Of a stretch of DNA of 64,000 bases, positions 51,855 to 61,168 are shown in pieces (the first letter of the stretch is position 1; the number at the start of each line of letters is the position of its first letter). The stretch comes from Bradyrhizobium sp. ISRA464 (GTDB lineage Bacteria > Pseudomonadota > Alphaproteobacteria > Rhizobiales > Xanthobacteraceae). Where the stretch lies: contig NZ_CP094526.1 in assembly GCF_029910095.1 (NCBI RefSeq), forward strand, positions 1,674,001 to 1,738,000, given 5' to 3'. The translations under genes and the position numbers were made by a program. The notes beneath the pieces were generated by a model, which worked only from the letters and a program-made list of their open reading frames with translations, did not search any database and was not told the DNA's origin.

Positions 51855-54179
51855 ATGAACGAGACAATTGGCTACCCCGATCCCGGCCTCGACCTCTCCG
51901 AGGGGTTCAAACCGCATACGTCGCATTGGGGCGTCTTCTCGGCGCGTCTCCGCGAGAACAATCTTCTCGAAGTCAGGCCGTATAAGGGAGATCCCGACCC
52001 GAACGGCATCATCGACAACTTTCCCGCGGCCTTGCGGCACGGTGCTCGCATCGCCCAGCCGGCGATCCGCCGCGGCTGGCTCGAGCGCGGTCCAGGACCC
52101 GACGACCGCCGCGGCCGCGACGAATTCGTCTCGGTCAGCTGGGAGAAGGCACTGGATCTTCTCGGCGGTGAGCTCAAGCGCGTCCGCGACACGCGCGGCC
52201 CAGGCGCAGTCTTCGGCGGTTCCTATGGCTGGTCCAGCGCGGGGCGCTTCCATCACGCGCAGAGCCAGGTTCATCGTTTCCTCAACATCGCGATGGGCGG
52301 CTATGTGCGTTCGGTGAACACCTATTCTTCCGGCGCGTCCTCGGTGCTGCTGCCGCAGATCCTGTCGGGTTACGAGGACGTCACCAAGCGCAACGTGACG
52401 TGGGAGCAGATCGCCGCCGAGAGCGAGATCGTGCTGGCGTTCGGCGGCATGGCGTTGAAGAACTCCATGGTCGCCGGCGGCTCGATCAGCAAGCATGTCG
52501 AGCGCGGCGCCATGGAAGCGGCGCGCCGGCGCGGCTGCGAGTTCATCCTCGTCAGCCCGCTGCGCGACGATCTGCCCGCGGAGGCCGGCGCGGAATGGAT
52601 GACCGCCGCGCCCGGTACCGATGCCGCCCTGATGATCGGCATCGTCCACACGCTGGTCAGCGAGGGTCTGCACGATCAGGCGTTCCTCGACCGCTACACC
52701 GAAGGCTGGCCGGTGTTCCTGCGCTATCTGAACGGCGAGGCGGACGGCCAACCGAAGGATGCCGCATGGGCCGCAGCGATTTGCGGCATCGACGCCGACA
52801 CTATCCGAAAGCTCGCTCGTCGCCTTGCCGGGCGGCGGGCGCTCATCACCGTGTCCCATTCCCTGCAGCGCGCCGAGCATGGTGAGCAGCCGGTGTGGAT
52901 GGGCATGGTGCTGGCTGCTGCGCTCGGCCAGATCGGCCTGCCAGGCGGCGGCTATGCCTATTCGCTCGGTGCGATCGGCTATTACGGCCGCCGCGTGAAC
53001 GCGGTGCCGGGGCCGACCCTCGGGCAGGGCCGCAACGGCGTCGCCGACTTCATTCCGGTGGCGCGCATCGCCGATATGCTGCTCCATCCCGGCACGACCT
53101 ATCGCTACAACGGCGAGACGCGAACCTATCCCGACATCCGTCTCGTCTACTGGGCCGGCGGCAATCCCTTCCACCATCACCAGGATCTCAACCGCCTGCG
53201 CAAGGCCTTCGCCCGGCTCGACACCCTGGTGGTGCATGAGCTTGCCTGGACCGCGACGGCTCGGCACGCCGACATTGTCCTGCCCTGCACTATGACGCTC
53301 GAGCGCGAGGACATCGGCTATTCCAGCAACGATCCGCTGATGGTGGCCATGCACCGGATCGCCGAGCCCTACGGCCTTGCGCGCGATGATTACGAGATTT
53401 TCTCCGATCTCGCCGAGCGCCTCGGGGCTCGCGAGGCCTTCACCGAAGGGCGCACGTCGCGGCAATGGCTGATGCATCTCTATGAGCCGACCCGCGCCTC
53501 GCTCGCCGCGCGCGGGCTTGCCGCACCGAGCTTCGAAGAATTCTGGGAAAGCGGCAGCCTGGTCGTACCGCAGCACCTCGACGACGGCGGTTCGCTGCGC
53601 CGCTTCCGCGAGGATCCGGTTGAGCGGCCCCTGCCGACGCCGAGCGGGCGTATCGAGATCTTCTCGGCGAAGATCGCCGGCCACGGCGATGCCGATTGTC
53701 CAGGGCATCCGGTCTGGCTCGAGAAGACGGATGTCCCTCGGCAGGACGCGCCGCTCTTCCTCATTGCCAACCAGCCGTCGACGCGCCTGCACAGTCAGCT
53801 CGACTTCGGCGGGCATTCGACCGACGCCAAGCATCGCGGCCGCGAGGTCGCGCGCATGAACCCGCGCGACGCGGATCCTCGCGGGATCGCTGACGGCGAC
53901 ATCATCCGCCTGTTCAATGCGCGCGGCGCATGCCTTGCGGCGGTCCGCGTCACGGACGCAATCGCCCCCGGGATCGTCCAGCTTCCGACCGGCGCCTGGT
54001 ACGACCCGATGGATCCCGAGGAAGAGGCGCCGCTCTGCGTGCACGGCAATCCGAATGTGCTGACGCGCGACATCGGCACGTCGTCCTTCGCGCAAGGCTG
54101 CACCGGTCAGCTCACCACGGTCGAGGTGGAGCGCTTCAACGGCAATCTGCCGCCGATCCGCGCCTTCGATCCGATCTAG
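51855..54179 (+). CDS. Molybdopterin oxidoreductase, BisC/TorA-like
   Basis: A 774-residue enzyme of the DMSO reductase family. The N-terminus goes straight into THSHWGVFSA-type sequence (here PHTSHWGVFSARLRENN), without a Tat leader and without an N-terminal [4Fe-4S] cysteine cluster. That fits the cytoplasmic biotin-sulfoxide/methionine-sulfoxide reductase branch. NTYSSGASSVLLPQ holds the likely Ser ligand of molybdenum. WAGGNPFHHHQDLNRL and the C-terminal TGAWYDP ... FAQGCTG bind the guanine dinucleotide cofactor. GTG just before the ATG and a GAGGA site mark the start. Confidence 0.9.
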   Translation: MNETIGYPDPGLDLSEGFKPHTSHWGVFSARLRENNLLEVRPYKGDPDPNGIIDNFPAALRHGARIAQPAIRRGWLERGPGPDDRRGRDEFVSVSWEKALDLLGGELKRVRDTRGPGAVFGGSYGWSSAGRFHHAQSQVHRFLNIAMGGYVRSVNTYSSGASSVLLPQILSGYEDVTKRNVTWEQIAAESEIVLAFGGMALKNSMVAGGSISKHVERGAMEAARRRGCEFILVSPLRDDLPAEAGAEWMTAAPGTDAALMIGIVHTLVSEGLHDQAFLDRYTEGWPVFLRYLNGEADGQPKDAAWAAAICGIDADTIRKLARRLAGRRALITVSHSLQRAEHGEQPVWMGMVLAAALGQIGLPGGGYAYSLGAIGYYGRRVNAVPGPTLGQGRNGVADFIPVARIADMLLHPGTTYRYNGETRTYPDIRLVYWAGGNPFHHHQDLNRLRKAFARLDTLVVHELAWTATARHADIVLPCTMTLEREDIGYSSNDPLMVAMHRIAEPYGLARDDYEIFSDLAERLGAREAFTEGRTSRQWLMHLYEPTRASLAARGLAAPSFEEFWESGSLVVPQHLDDGGSLRRFREDPVERPLPTPSGRIEIFSAKIAGHGDADCPGHPVWLEKTDVPRQDAPLFLIANQPSTRLHSQLDFGGHSTDAKHRGREVARMNPRDADPRGIADGDIIRLFNARGACLAAVRVTDAIAPGIVQLPTGAWYDPMDPEEEAPLCVHGNPNVLTRDIGTSSFAQGCTGQLTTVEVERFNGNLPPIRAFDPI

Positions 54180-54569
54180 CGGGGACGGGGAGGCGCAAGC
54201 TTCCCGTCGCGCTCTTGTTGCAGGCGAGATCGCGCGCGCCATGCGGCGGCGGAATGCCTGCGGCCATCATCGGGCGCTGCATCGCAACACCCATCACCGG
54301 TGATGCGTGCATGCGCTCGTCGGACAGCGACGCAAGGCAGCCGCTCCACACCGTCCTGCTACTAAGTGCGCATTGCTCGCATTGGGCCGCGGGACCAAGC
54401 TTGTTCTGTCAAATCTCCCCGAGACATCGCCGTCGGCGACATGTCGAGGAGTCAAACCCTTTCTTGCGATTTCGTGGTCATACGCCGCGTAATTAGAAAC
54501 GGGAATTAGGGATAGCGACGCAAGATCCGTGAAGCAATCGTCAAGCAAGGGCCTGTGAGGAGGAGCCCT
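54180..54569. other. Gene-free region
   Basis: 390 bases between two plus-strand genes. No clear frame. GGAGGAGCCCT at its right end is the ribosome site of the transporter. No promoter was assigned. Confidence 0.4.
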
Positions 54570-55895
54570 ATGACGACGATCCACGTGATATCCGATGCCT
54601 TGTCCGAGACCGACCACCGCACCCAGCTGCGTCGTGCCGTTATCGCGAGCACGGTGGGGACGACGATCGAGTGGTACGATTTCCTGCTCTACAGCACGGT
54701 AACCGGCCTCGTCTTCGGAAAGCTGTTTTTCCCGAAATCCGATCCCCTGGTTGGTGTGCTGGAGGCGTTTGCCATCTACACGGTGGGCTTCATCGCACGC
54801 CCGATCGGAGCAATGATCTTCGGCCATTACGGCGATCGCATCGGCCGCAAGGCAACACTGATCGCGACCTTGCTCATGACGGGGATCGCGACCTTCGCCG
54901 TCGGCCTCGTCCCGACATACGAGACAGTCGGTATCTGGGGCGCCGTTATCCTCACGATCATTCGCTTCATCCAGGGGGTCGGCGTCGGCGGCGAGTGGGG
55001 AGGCTCGGTGCTGCTCGCGATGGAATGGGCGCGCACCAACAACCACCGCGGCTTCATTACCTCATGGCCGCAGCTTGGCGGCCCGGGCGGCCTGCTGCTT
55101 GCGAACATCGCGGTCCTGGTGTTCAGCCGCATCTCCGGCGACCAGTTCCTGGTCTGGGGCTGGCGTATCCCCTTCCTGCTCAGCATCGTGATGGTGGCAA
55201 TCGGGCTCTATATCCGGCTCGGGATTCTCGAGACCCCGGCCTTCCGGCGCATCGTTGCCGAGAATCGCGTTGAGCGGGTCCCGGTCCTCGAAGTGATCAA
55301 GCGCCAGCCGGGCGCGATCATCCTCACCGCGCTGGCGCGGATGGCCGAGCAGGCGCCGGCCTACATCTATCTCGCCTTCGTGTTCGCGTACGGCGTCAAT
55401 GTGTTGCACACGCCGCGTGATTTCCTGCTCACCTCGCTGATCTCAGCCGGCATCGTTTCAATGGCGACGATCCCGCTCGCCGGGCACTTTTCGGACGTCA
55501 TCGGACGCAAGCGCATGTACCTGATCGGCGCGGTCGTGACCGGGATCTACGGCTTCATCTACTTCGCGCTGCTGGATACGACGGTGCCAATCTGGATCTT
55601 CATCGCCATCGTGCTGTCGTTCGTTCCCCACGACCTCCTGTACGGACCGCAGGCAGCCCTGATCGCCGAATGTTTCACGCCGCGCCTGCGCTACAGCGGT
55701 GCGTCGATCGGCTACCAGCTCTCCTCGGTGATCTCAGGCGGTCCCGCTCCGTTGATCGCGACCGCACTGCTGGCAACCTACGGAACGGGCTACGCGATCG
55801 CGGCCTATATCCTGTTCTGCGCGGTCGTCAGCATCATCGCGACCGCGATGCTGCCGGACTATACCAACTGCGACATTTCCGAGGAGCATGCCTGA
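54570..55895 (+). CDS. MFS transporter, metabolite:H+ symporter (MHS) type
   Basis: A 441-residue carrier with 12 helices. MHS marks: STVGTTIEWYDFLLYSTVTG in helix 1, ARPIGAMIFGHYGDRIGRK (motif A) after helix 2, and RFIQGVGVGGEWGGSVLLAM in helix 4. Relatives carry citrate, shikimate, proline-betaine, ketoglutarate and similar acids. The substrate here is unknown. The ATG at 54570 is behind GGAGGAGCCCT. It may be transcribed alone. Confidence 0.93.
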   Translation: MTTIHVISDALSETDHRTQLRRAVIASTVGTTIEWYDFLLYSTVTGLVFGKLFFPKSDPLVGVLEAFAIYTVGFIARPIGAMIFGHYGDRIGRKATLIATLLMTGIATFAVGLVPTYETVGIWGAVILTIIRFIQGVGVGGEWGGSVLLAMEWARTNNHRGFITSWPQLGGPGGLLLANIAVLVFSRISGDQFLVWGWRIPFLLSIVMVAIGLYIRLGILETPAFRRIVAENRVERVPVLEVIKRQPGAIILTALARMAEQAPAYIYLAFVFAYGVNVLHTPRDFLLTSLISAGIVSMATIPLAGHFSDVIGRKRMYLIGAVVTGIYGFIYFALLDTTVPIWIFIAIVLSFVPHDLLYGPQAALIAECFTPRLRYSGASIGYQLSSVISGGPAPLIATALLATYGTGYAIAAYILFCAVVSIIATAMLPDYTNCDISEEHA

Positions 55896-56181
55896 TCGAC
55901 GATGATCGTCGGACATGCGCGCGCTGGTCGTTCCGGGCAGTGGCCTGCGACGCGTGAAGTCCATGCGGCGCCGGCGCTGAGCCGGGCGGCGAGCACGGCG
56001 GCCTTGGCGCCAGCCACAAGGTTTGGACCGCGATCGGACGGGTGCCGATCCAGCCGAGCGTGCTGCGGCCGGGCTGATGGAGGAGGGGCAACTGCGCCCC
56101 GGCTCCGCCGGATCGGGCGAGGCTTGAGGCCCGCGCAGGAATCTGGCGGCAAGCGTCCCTGCTTTCCGCTATGATGAGGCC
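55896..56181. other. Intergenic region
   Basis: 286 bases with no credible gene between the MHS transporter and the UPF0182 gene. No terminator or repeat was recognised. Confidence 0.35.
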
Positions 56182-58965
56182 ATGACGATCGGGATCGCCG
56201 GACCCGGACGGAAGGCACCACGGCAAAATGCCGTGGTCGGGCTGATCATTGCGGCCATCGTCATCGTGAGCAGCCTGATCCTGCTCTCGCTCGCGAGCGA
56301 CTTCCTGGTCGACTGGCTGTGGTTTGCGTCGATCGGCTATTTGCAGGTCTTCTGGATAACGATCGGTGCCCAAGCCGTCGTCCTTGCTGCGATCTGGACG
56401 GCAACTGCGCTCATCCTTTGGGTGAATGGATGGCTCGCGGTGCGTCTTGCCGGCAAGCGGTCGGCACATCTTGCCGCGGTGTGGATGTCGCAGACCGCCG
56501 GTAGCGCGCCGCCGGATCCGCTTGCGCCGTTGCGCGATCGACTACGGTGGCCTCCGATAGTCGCCGGCGCGGCGGCCTTGCTCGCGCTGCTCGTCGCGGC
56601 AGCGGAGGTCGGCAATTGGAGCGTCTTCCTGCGGTTTCTCTATCAGGTGCCGTTCGGCGCGGACGATCCACTCTACAGCAAGGATCTCGGCTTCTACCTG
56701 TTCTCGCTGCCCGCCTACATCCTCATCAAGAACTGGGTGATTCTCACGCTCGTTCTGGGCGCGCTGCTCGCCGGCACGATCTACTGGGTGCAGGGCGAGA
56801 TCGAGTACAGCGCGCAACGCCGATCAATGTCCTCGGCGGCGATCGCCCACGGCTCGGCGCTGCTCGGTCTTCTCTTCATGGTGAAGGCGTGGTCCTACGG
56901 TCTCGACCGCTACCTGCTGCTCTATGGCGACAACGGGGTCGTCGTTGGCGCAAGCTACACCGATATCCATGTCACGCTGCCGGGTCTTTGGCTGTTGATC
57001 GGGTTCTCGATCATCGCGGCGGCCGCCGCATGGGCGAACCTCCGGATGCGCACCTACTGGCTTCCTGCGGCCGCGTTCCTTCTTGTCGTCACCGGTTCCT
57101 TCGTGCTGACCGGTGCGGTCCCTGTGCTGTTCCGGCACTTCCTCGTCAGACCGAGCGAGTTGCAGCTCGAAAAGCCCTATATCGACCGCAACATCGCGCT
57201 GACCCGGCAGGCCTACAATCTCGACAAGATCGCAGCCAAGCCCTTTGCCGCCGAACAGAAGCTCTCCCCCGAGGTGCTGGAAGCCAATAAGGCGACCATC
57301 GACAATATCAGGCTGTGGGACTGGCTGCCTCTGTCGGACACCTACGCGCAATTGCAGGAGATCCGCACCTACTACAAATTCCACGATCTCGACGTTGACC
57401 GCTACTGGCTCGACGGCTCCTACCAGAGCGTGATGCTGTCGGCCCGCGAGCTGCGGCCCTCCTTGCTGCCGCCGAACGCACAGACATGGGTCAACCATCA
57501 CGTGCTGTTCACCCACGGCAACGGCGCGGTGATGAGCCCAGTCACCCGCAAGAGCCCAGAAGGACTGCCGCTGTTCTACCTGCGGAATATTCCTCCGGTG
57601 GCGGGCGGTGGTCCCGAGATCCGCGAGCCGCGCATCTACTTCAGTGAGGAGAGCGACGACTACGTCGTCGTCAAGACAAGCACGCCGGAGTTTGACTATC
57701 CCAAGGGCAAGGGCAACGTCTATGCGGAGTATGATGGCGTCGGCGGAATTCCGATCGGGTCAATGGCATGGCGAACGCTGTTCGCCTACTACTTCGACGA
57801 TCCGAACCTGCTGCTCTCAGATTACATCACGCCGCAGAGCCGGATCATGATCCGGCGCAACATCCGGAAGCGGGTCGCCACGATCGCGCCGTTCCTGAGC
57901 CTCGATCACGATCCCTATCTGGTCATCAGCGGCGGGCGGATGTTCTGGATGCAGGACGCTTACACGACGAGCTCCTATTTTCCGTCGACGCCGGCTGCAC
58001 AGGGTTTCGATCTCAACTACATCAGAAATTCGGTGAAGATCGTCGTCGATGCCTATAACGGGACCGTCGATTTCTATCTGATGGATCCGGCCGATCCGGT
58101 TGCCGCGACCTATGGGCGGATCTTCCCGCACTTGTTCAAGCCGTTCGCGGCGATGCCCGCGGATCTGCAGAAGCACATTCGCTATCCGGAGGACCTGTTC
58201 TTGATCCAGGCGCAGCTCTATCAGGTCTACCACATGGAAGCCGCCGAGGTGTTCTACAACCGCGAGGATCTCTGGCAGTTCCCGCGCCAGCCGGGCGGTA
58301 GCGGGACGTCGGTGATGAGCCCTTATTATATCATCATGCGGTTGCCGGGTGAGCCACGGGCCGAGTTCTTCTTGATGGTTCCCATGGTGCCGAGCCGCCG
58401 CGACAACATGATCGCGTGGCTTGCCGCGCGTTGTGACGCGCCCGACTACGGCAAGCTGATCGTCTACGAATTCCCGAAGGACAAGCTTGTCTACGGGCCG
58501 TTCCAGATCGAGGCGCGGATCAATCAGAACACCGAGATCTCGCAGCAACTGACGTTGTGGAATCAGATGGGCTCGCGGGTGATACGCGGGGCGAACCTGC
58601 TCGTGATCCCGATCGAGAACTCGATCCTTTATGTCACGCCGCTCTATCTGCGCGCCGAGCAGGGACATCTGCCGGAGCTCAAGCGGGTGATCGCAGCCTA
58701 TGACGAGCATGTGGTGATGAAGGAGACGCTCGGCGAGGCCCTGTCGGCGCTGTTCACCGAGCCTGGTACGCCGCGGCGGGAAACGGGACCGACGGAGGAT
58801 CTGTCCCTCGGTGGTCCGGCGAGGAGCCCGGCGCGGGAGGCGCTTGATCACTACAACCAGGCCATGGAGCGGTTGAAGTCCGGAGACTGGAGGGGTTTTG
58901 GCGAGCAGTTCGATGCCTTGCGTGAGCCTCTCGAGAACATGAACCGGCATCCCTCTGGCCATTAG
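56182..58965 (+). CDS. UPF0182 family large membrane protein
   Basis: A 927-residue protein. Seven hydrophobic segments fill about residues 18-320 (for example NAVVGLIIAAIVIVSSLILL, ILTALARM-free region then AAFLLVVTGSFVLTGAVPVL), with FLVDWLWFASIGYLQVFWI between the first two. A large outer domain follows, with RPSELQLEKPYIDRNIALT, NIRLWDWLPLSDTYAQLQEI and GNVYAEYDGVGGIPIGS, all typical of UPF0182. The C-terminal ~90 residues are helical and acidic. The family is widespread, of unknown function, often near 900-1000 residues. The start is MTIGIAGPG. Confidence 0.92.
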   Translation: MTIGIAGPGRKAPRQNAVVGLIIAAIVIVSSLILLSLASDFLVDWLWFASIGYLQVFWITIGAQAVVLAAIWTATALILWVNGWLAVRLAGKRSAHLAAVWMSQTAGSAPPDPLAPLRDRLRWPPIVAGAAALLALLVAAAEVGNWSVFLRFLYQVPFGADDPLYSKDLGFYLFSLPAYILIKNWVILTLVLGALLAGTIYWVQGEIEYSAQRRSMSSAAIAHGSALLGLLFMVKAWSYGLDRYLLLYGDNGVVVGASYTDIHVTLPGLWLLIGFSIIAAAAAWANLRMRTYWLPAAAFLLVVTGSFVLTGAVPVLFRHFLVRPSELQLEKPYIDRNIALTRQAYNLDKIAAKPFAAEQKLSPEVLEANKATIDNIRLWDWLPLSDTYAQLQEIRTYYKFHDLDVDRYWLDGSYQSVMLSARELRPSLLPPNAQTWVNHHVLFTHGNGAVMSPVTRKSPEGLPLFYLRNIPPVAGGGPEIREPRIYFSEESDDYVVVKTSTPEFDYPKGKGNVYAEYDGVGGIPIGSMAWRTLFAYYFDDPNLLLSDYITPQSRIMIRRNIRKRVATIAPFLSLDHDPYLVISGGRMFWMQDAYTTSSYFPSTPAAQGFDLNYIRNSVKIVVDAYNGTVDFYLMDPADPVAATYGRIFPHLFKPFAAMPADLQKHIRYPEDLFLIQAQLYQVYHMEAAEVFYNREDLWQFPRQPGGSGTSVMSPYYIIMRLPGEPRAEFFLMVPMVPSRRDNMIAWLAARCDAPDYGKLIVYEFPKDKLVYGPFQIEARINQNTEISQQLTLWNQMGSRVIRGANLLVIPIENSILYVTPLYLRAEQGHLPELKRVIAAYDEHVVMKETLGEALSALFTEPGTPRRETGPTEDLSLGGPARSPAREALDHYNQAMERLKSGDWRGFGEQFDALREPLENMNRHPSGH

Positions 58966-59147
58966 GCGCTCTCGGGCGGCGCCCTGAGATATGCGTGGTG
59001 ACGCCGCGCAGAGCCCCGCGTTTCTTTCGAGTGCCTGCACCACGCCGTGGGGAACGGCAGCCGTGCCGACCGCGCTGCGGCTTGTGCTCGGCACGGCTGC
59101 GAGGCTAGTCTGCCTGCAAGCAAGAAGACTGCAGGGGAGGCGTCGCG
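58966..59147. other. Short intergenic region before sugar-oxidation pair
   Basis: 182 bases. AGGGGAGGCGTCGCG leads the reductase ATG. The promoter of the pair should be here. Confidence 0.4.
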
Positions 59148-60197
59148 ATGAACCAACATCAATCCTCACGTCCGGGCTCTGCGCCAGCATTGCCGCGCCG
59201 CAGGCTCGGGCGGACCGGGCTCGACGTCTCGATCCTCGGTTTCGGAACCGCGCCGCTCGGCGACCTGTTTGCGCTGTTGGACGATGCCACAGCGATAGCA
59301 GCGGCGGAGCGGGCGTTCGCGCTTGGCGTCAACCTGCTGGATTCCTCGCCGCTCTATGGGCACGGCCTCGCCGAGCATCGCAGCGGAACCGCGCTGCGGC
59401 GCGTGGCGCGCGACGACATCGTCGTCTGCACCAAGGTCGGGCGCTGGATGGATCCGTTCCACGGGCGCGGCGACGGCTCCAATTTCGTCGGCGGGCAGCC
59501 GCACCGCGCCGTGGTGGATTATTCCTACGACGGCACGATGCGTTCGGTGGAGCAGTCGCTGCTGCGACTCGGCACCGACCGGATCGACCTGTTGCTGATC
59601 CACGATGTCGACGTCTGGACCCACGGCGTGGACGCGATCGAGCAGCGTTTTCGCGAGGCGATGGACGGCGCCTATGTCGCGCTCGACAAGCTGCGGTCCG
59701 AGCGCGTCGTCAAGGGCATCGGGATCGGCGTCAACGAGGCCGAGATGTGCGTGCGCTTCGCCAGGGCCGGCACGTTCGACACCATGCTGCTCGCCGGTCG
59801 CTACTCGCTGCTCGAGCAGCCGGCGCTCGCCGAATTCCTGCCGCTTGCGCAGACGCAAGGCATCGGCGTGATGCTCGGCGGCGTGTTCAATTCCGGTATT
59901 CTGGCCACCGGCGCCGTTGCCGGCGCCAAGTACAATTACAAGGACGCGCCGCCGGACGTGATGCAGAAGGTGGCCGCGATCGAGCGGGTCTGCCGCGCCC
60001 ATCATGTGGCGCTGCCGACCGTAGCGCTGCATTTCGCATTGGGCCATCCGGCCGTCGCCAGCCTCGTACTCGGCGCGCAGACGCCGCAGGAGGTCGAGCG
60101 CAACGTCGCCGCGCTGTCGTCCTCCGTGCCTGCTGTGCTGTGGCGCGACCTCAAGGCCGAGCGTCTGCTCGACGACGACGCGCCGGTGCCGGCATGA
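59148..60197 (+). CDS. Aldo/keto reductase (L-fucose / D-threo-aldose 1-dehydrogenase-like)
   Basis: A 349-residue NAD(P)-dependent TIM barrel. The catalytic tetrad is present: Asp and Tyr in LLDSSPLYGHG, Lys in DIVVCTKVGRW, His in IDLLLIHDVD. SLVLGAQTPQEVERNVAAL near the end is the phosphate-binding loop of the family. MLAGRYSLLEQPALAEFLP and VFNSGILATG match the L-fucose/aldose 1-dehydrogenase branch, which makes lactones. The lactonase-like gene overlaps its stop codon (ATGA), so the pair likely turns an aldose to the aldonate. Confidence 0.9.
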   Translation: MNQHQSSRPGSAPALPRRRLGRTGLDVSILGFGTAPLGDLFALLDDATAIAAAERAFALGVNLLDSSPLYGHGLAEHRSGTALRRVARDDIVVCTKVGRWMDPFHGRGDGSNFVGGQPHRAVVDYSYDGTMRSVEQSLLRLGTDRIDLLLIHDVDVWTHGVDAIEQRFREAMDGAYVALDKLRSERVVKGIGIGVNEAEMCVRFARAGTFDTMLLAGRYSLLEQPALAEFLPLAQTQGIGVMLGGVFNSGILATGAVAGAKYNYKDAPPDVMQKVAAIERVCRAHHVALPTVALHFALGHPAVASLVLGAQTPQEVERNVAALSSSVPAVLWRDLKAERLLDDDAPVPA

Positions 60198-61048
60198 TGC
60201 GGATCGACGCGCATCACCATGTCTGGACGCTGGCGCGCGCCGATTACGGCTGGCTGACGCCCGAGCTCGCGCCGATTTATCGCGACTTCGGCCTCGCCGA
60301 CCTGGCGCCGCATCTCGCCGCGGCCGGGATCGAGGGCACGATCCTGGTGCAGGCCGCGCCGACCGAGGCGGAGACGGCGTTCATGCTGGATATCGCCAAA
60401 GGAGCGGAGCTGGTGCGCGGCGTGGTCGGCTGGATCGACTTCGATGCAGACGATGCGGTGGCGCGGATCGATGCGATCGCGGCGCGCGAGCTGCTCGTCG
60501 GCCTGCGGCCGATGGTGCAGGACATCGCCGACGACGACTGGCTGCTGCGTCCGGCCCTGACCGCGCAGTGCGAAGCCATGGCACGGCATGACCTCGTGTT
60601 CGACGCGCTGGTGCTGCCGCGGCATTTGCCGAGGCTGGTGCAGGTGGTCGACCGCCATCCCGACCTGCAATTCGTGCTCGACCATTTCGGCAAGCCGCAG
60701 CTTGCCAGCGGCGAGATCGCGGGCTGGAAGGACGATGTCACGCGGCTCGCCGCGCGCGCCAATGTGGTCTGCAAGCTCTCGGGCCTGGTCACGGAGGCGG
60801 CGCCGAACTGGAAAGTTGACGACCTGCGCGAGGCGGTCGACCACGTGCTCGGCTGCTTCGGGCCGCGGCGGATGTTGTGGGGCAGCGACTGGCCGGTGGT
60901 CAATCTGGCCGGCGGTTATGCGAGCTGGTTCGCGGCCAGCGAGTCCCTGTTGGCCGATCTGTCGGCGGATGAGAAGGCCGCGATCTACGGCGGCAATGCG
61001 GCGCGCATCTATTTGTCAAGTCGCGGAAGACACACATCCCGGACATAA
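60194..61048 (+). CDS. Amidohydrolase-2 family lactonase (L-fuconolactonase-like)
   Basis: A 284-residue metal-dependent hydrolase of the amidohydrolase-2 family. The N-terminal MRIDAHHHVWTL, mid FVLDHFGKPQL and C-terminal RMLWGSDWPVVNLAGGY are the metal- and substrate-binding blocks. ADYGWLTPELAPIYRDFGLADL matches fuconolactonase-like proteins. It would open the lactone made by the upstream aldo/keto reductase. ATG 60194 overlaps the TGA of that gene; ATG 60197 is a possible alternative. Confidence 0.88.
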   Translation: MMRIDAHHHVWTLARADYGWLTPELAPIYRDFGLADLAPHLAAAGIEGTILVQAAPTEAETAFMLDIAKGAELVRGVVGWIDFDADDAVARIDAIAARELLVGLRPMVQDIADDDWLLRPALTAQCEAMARHDLVFDALVLPRHLPRLVQVVDRHPDLQFVLDHFGKPQLASGEIAGWKDDVTRLAARANVVCKLSGLVTEAAPNWKVDDLREAVDHVLGCFGPRRMLWGSDWPVVNLAGGYASWFAASESLLADLSADEKAAIYGGNAARIYLSSRGRHTSRT

Positions 61049-61168
61049 CGCGCGGCAGGACGCCAAATTTGATCCACAGCGCGCCTTGATGAATCAATCC
61101 GGGATGGTCCATAAGCGGCCTCCGCGCCGTCGGACGTCCGTCGGCGTCACGGGTTCAGAGAGACGAGC

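Noticed and set aside
51834..54242. 802-codon minus-strand frame opposite the BisC-like gene
   Set aside because: Antisense shadow of a gene with clear molybdopterin motifs, and no ribosome site.
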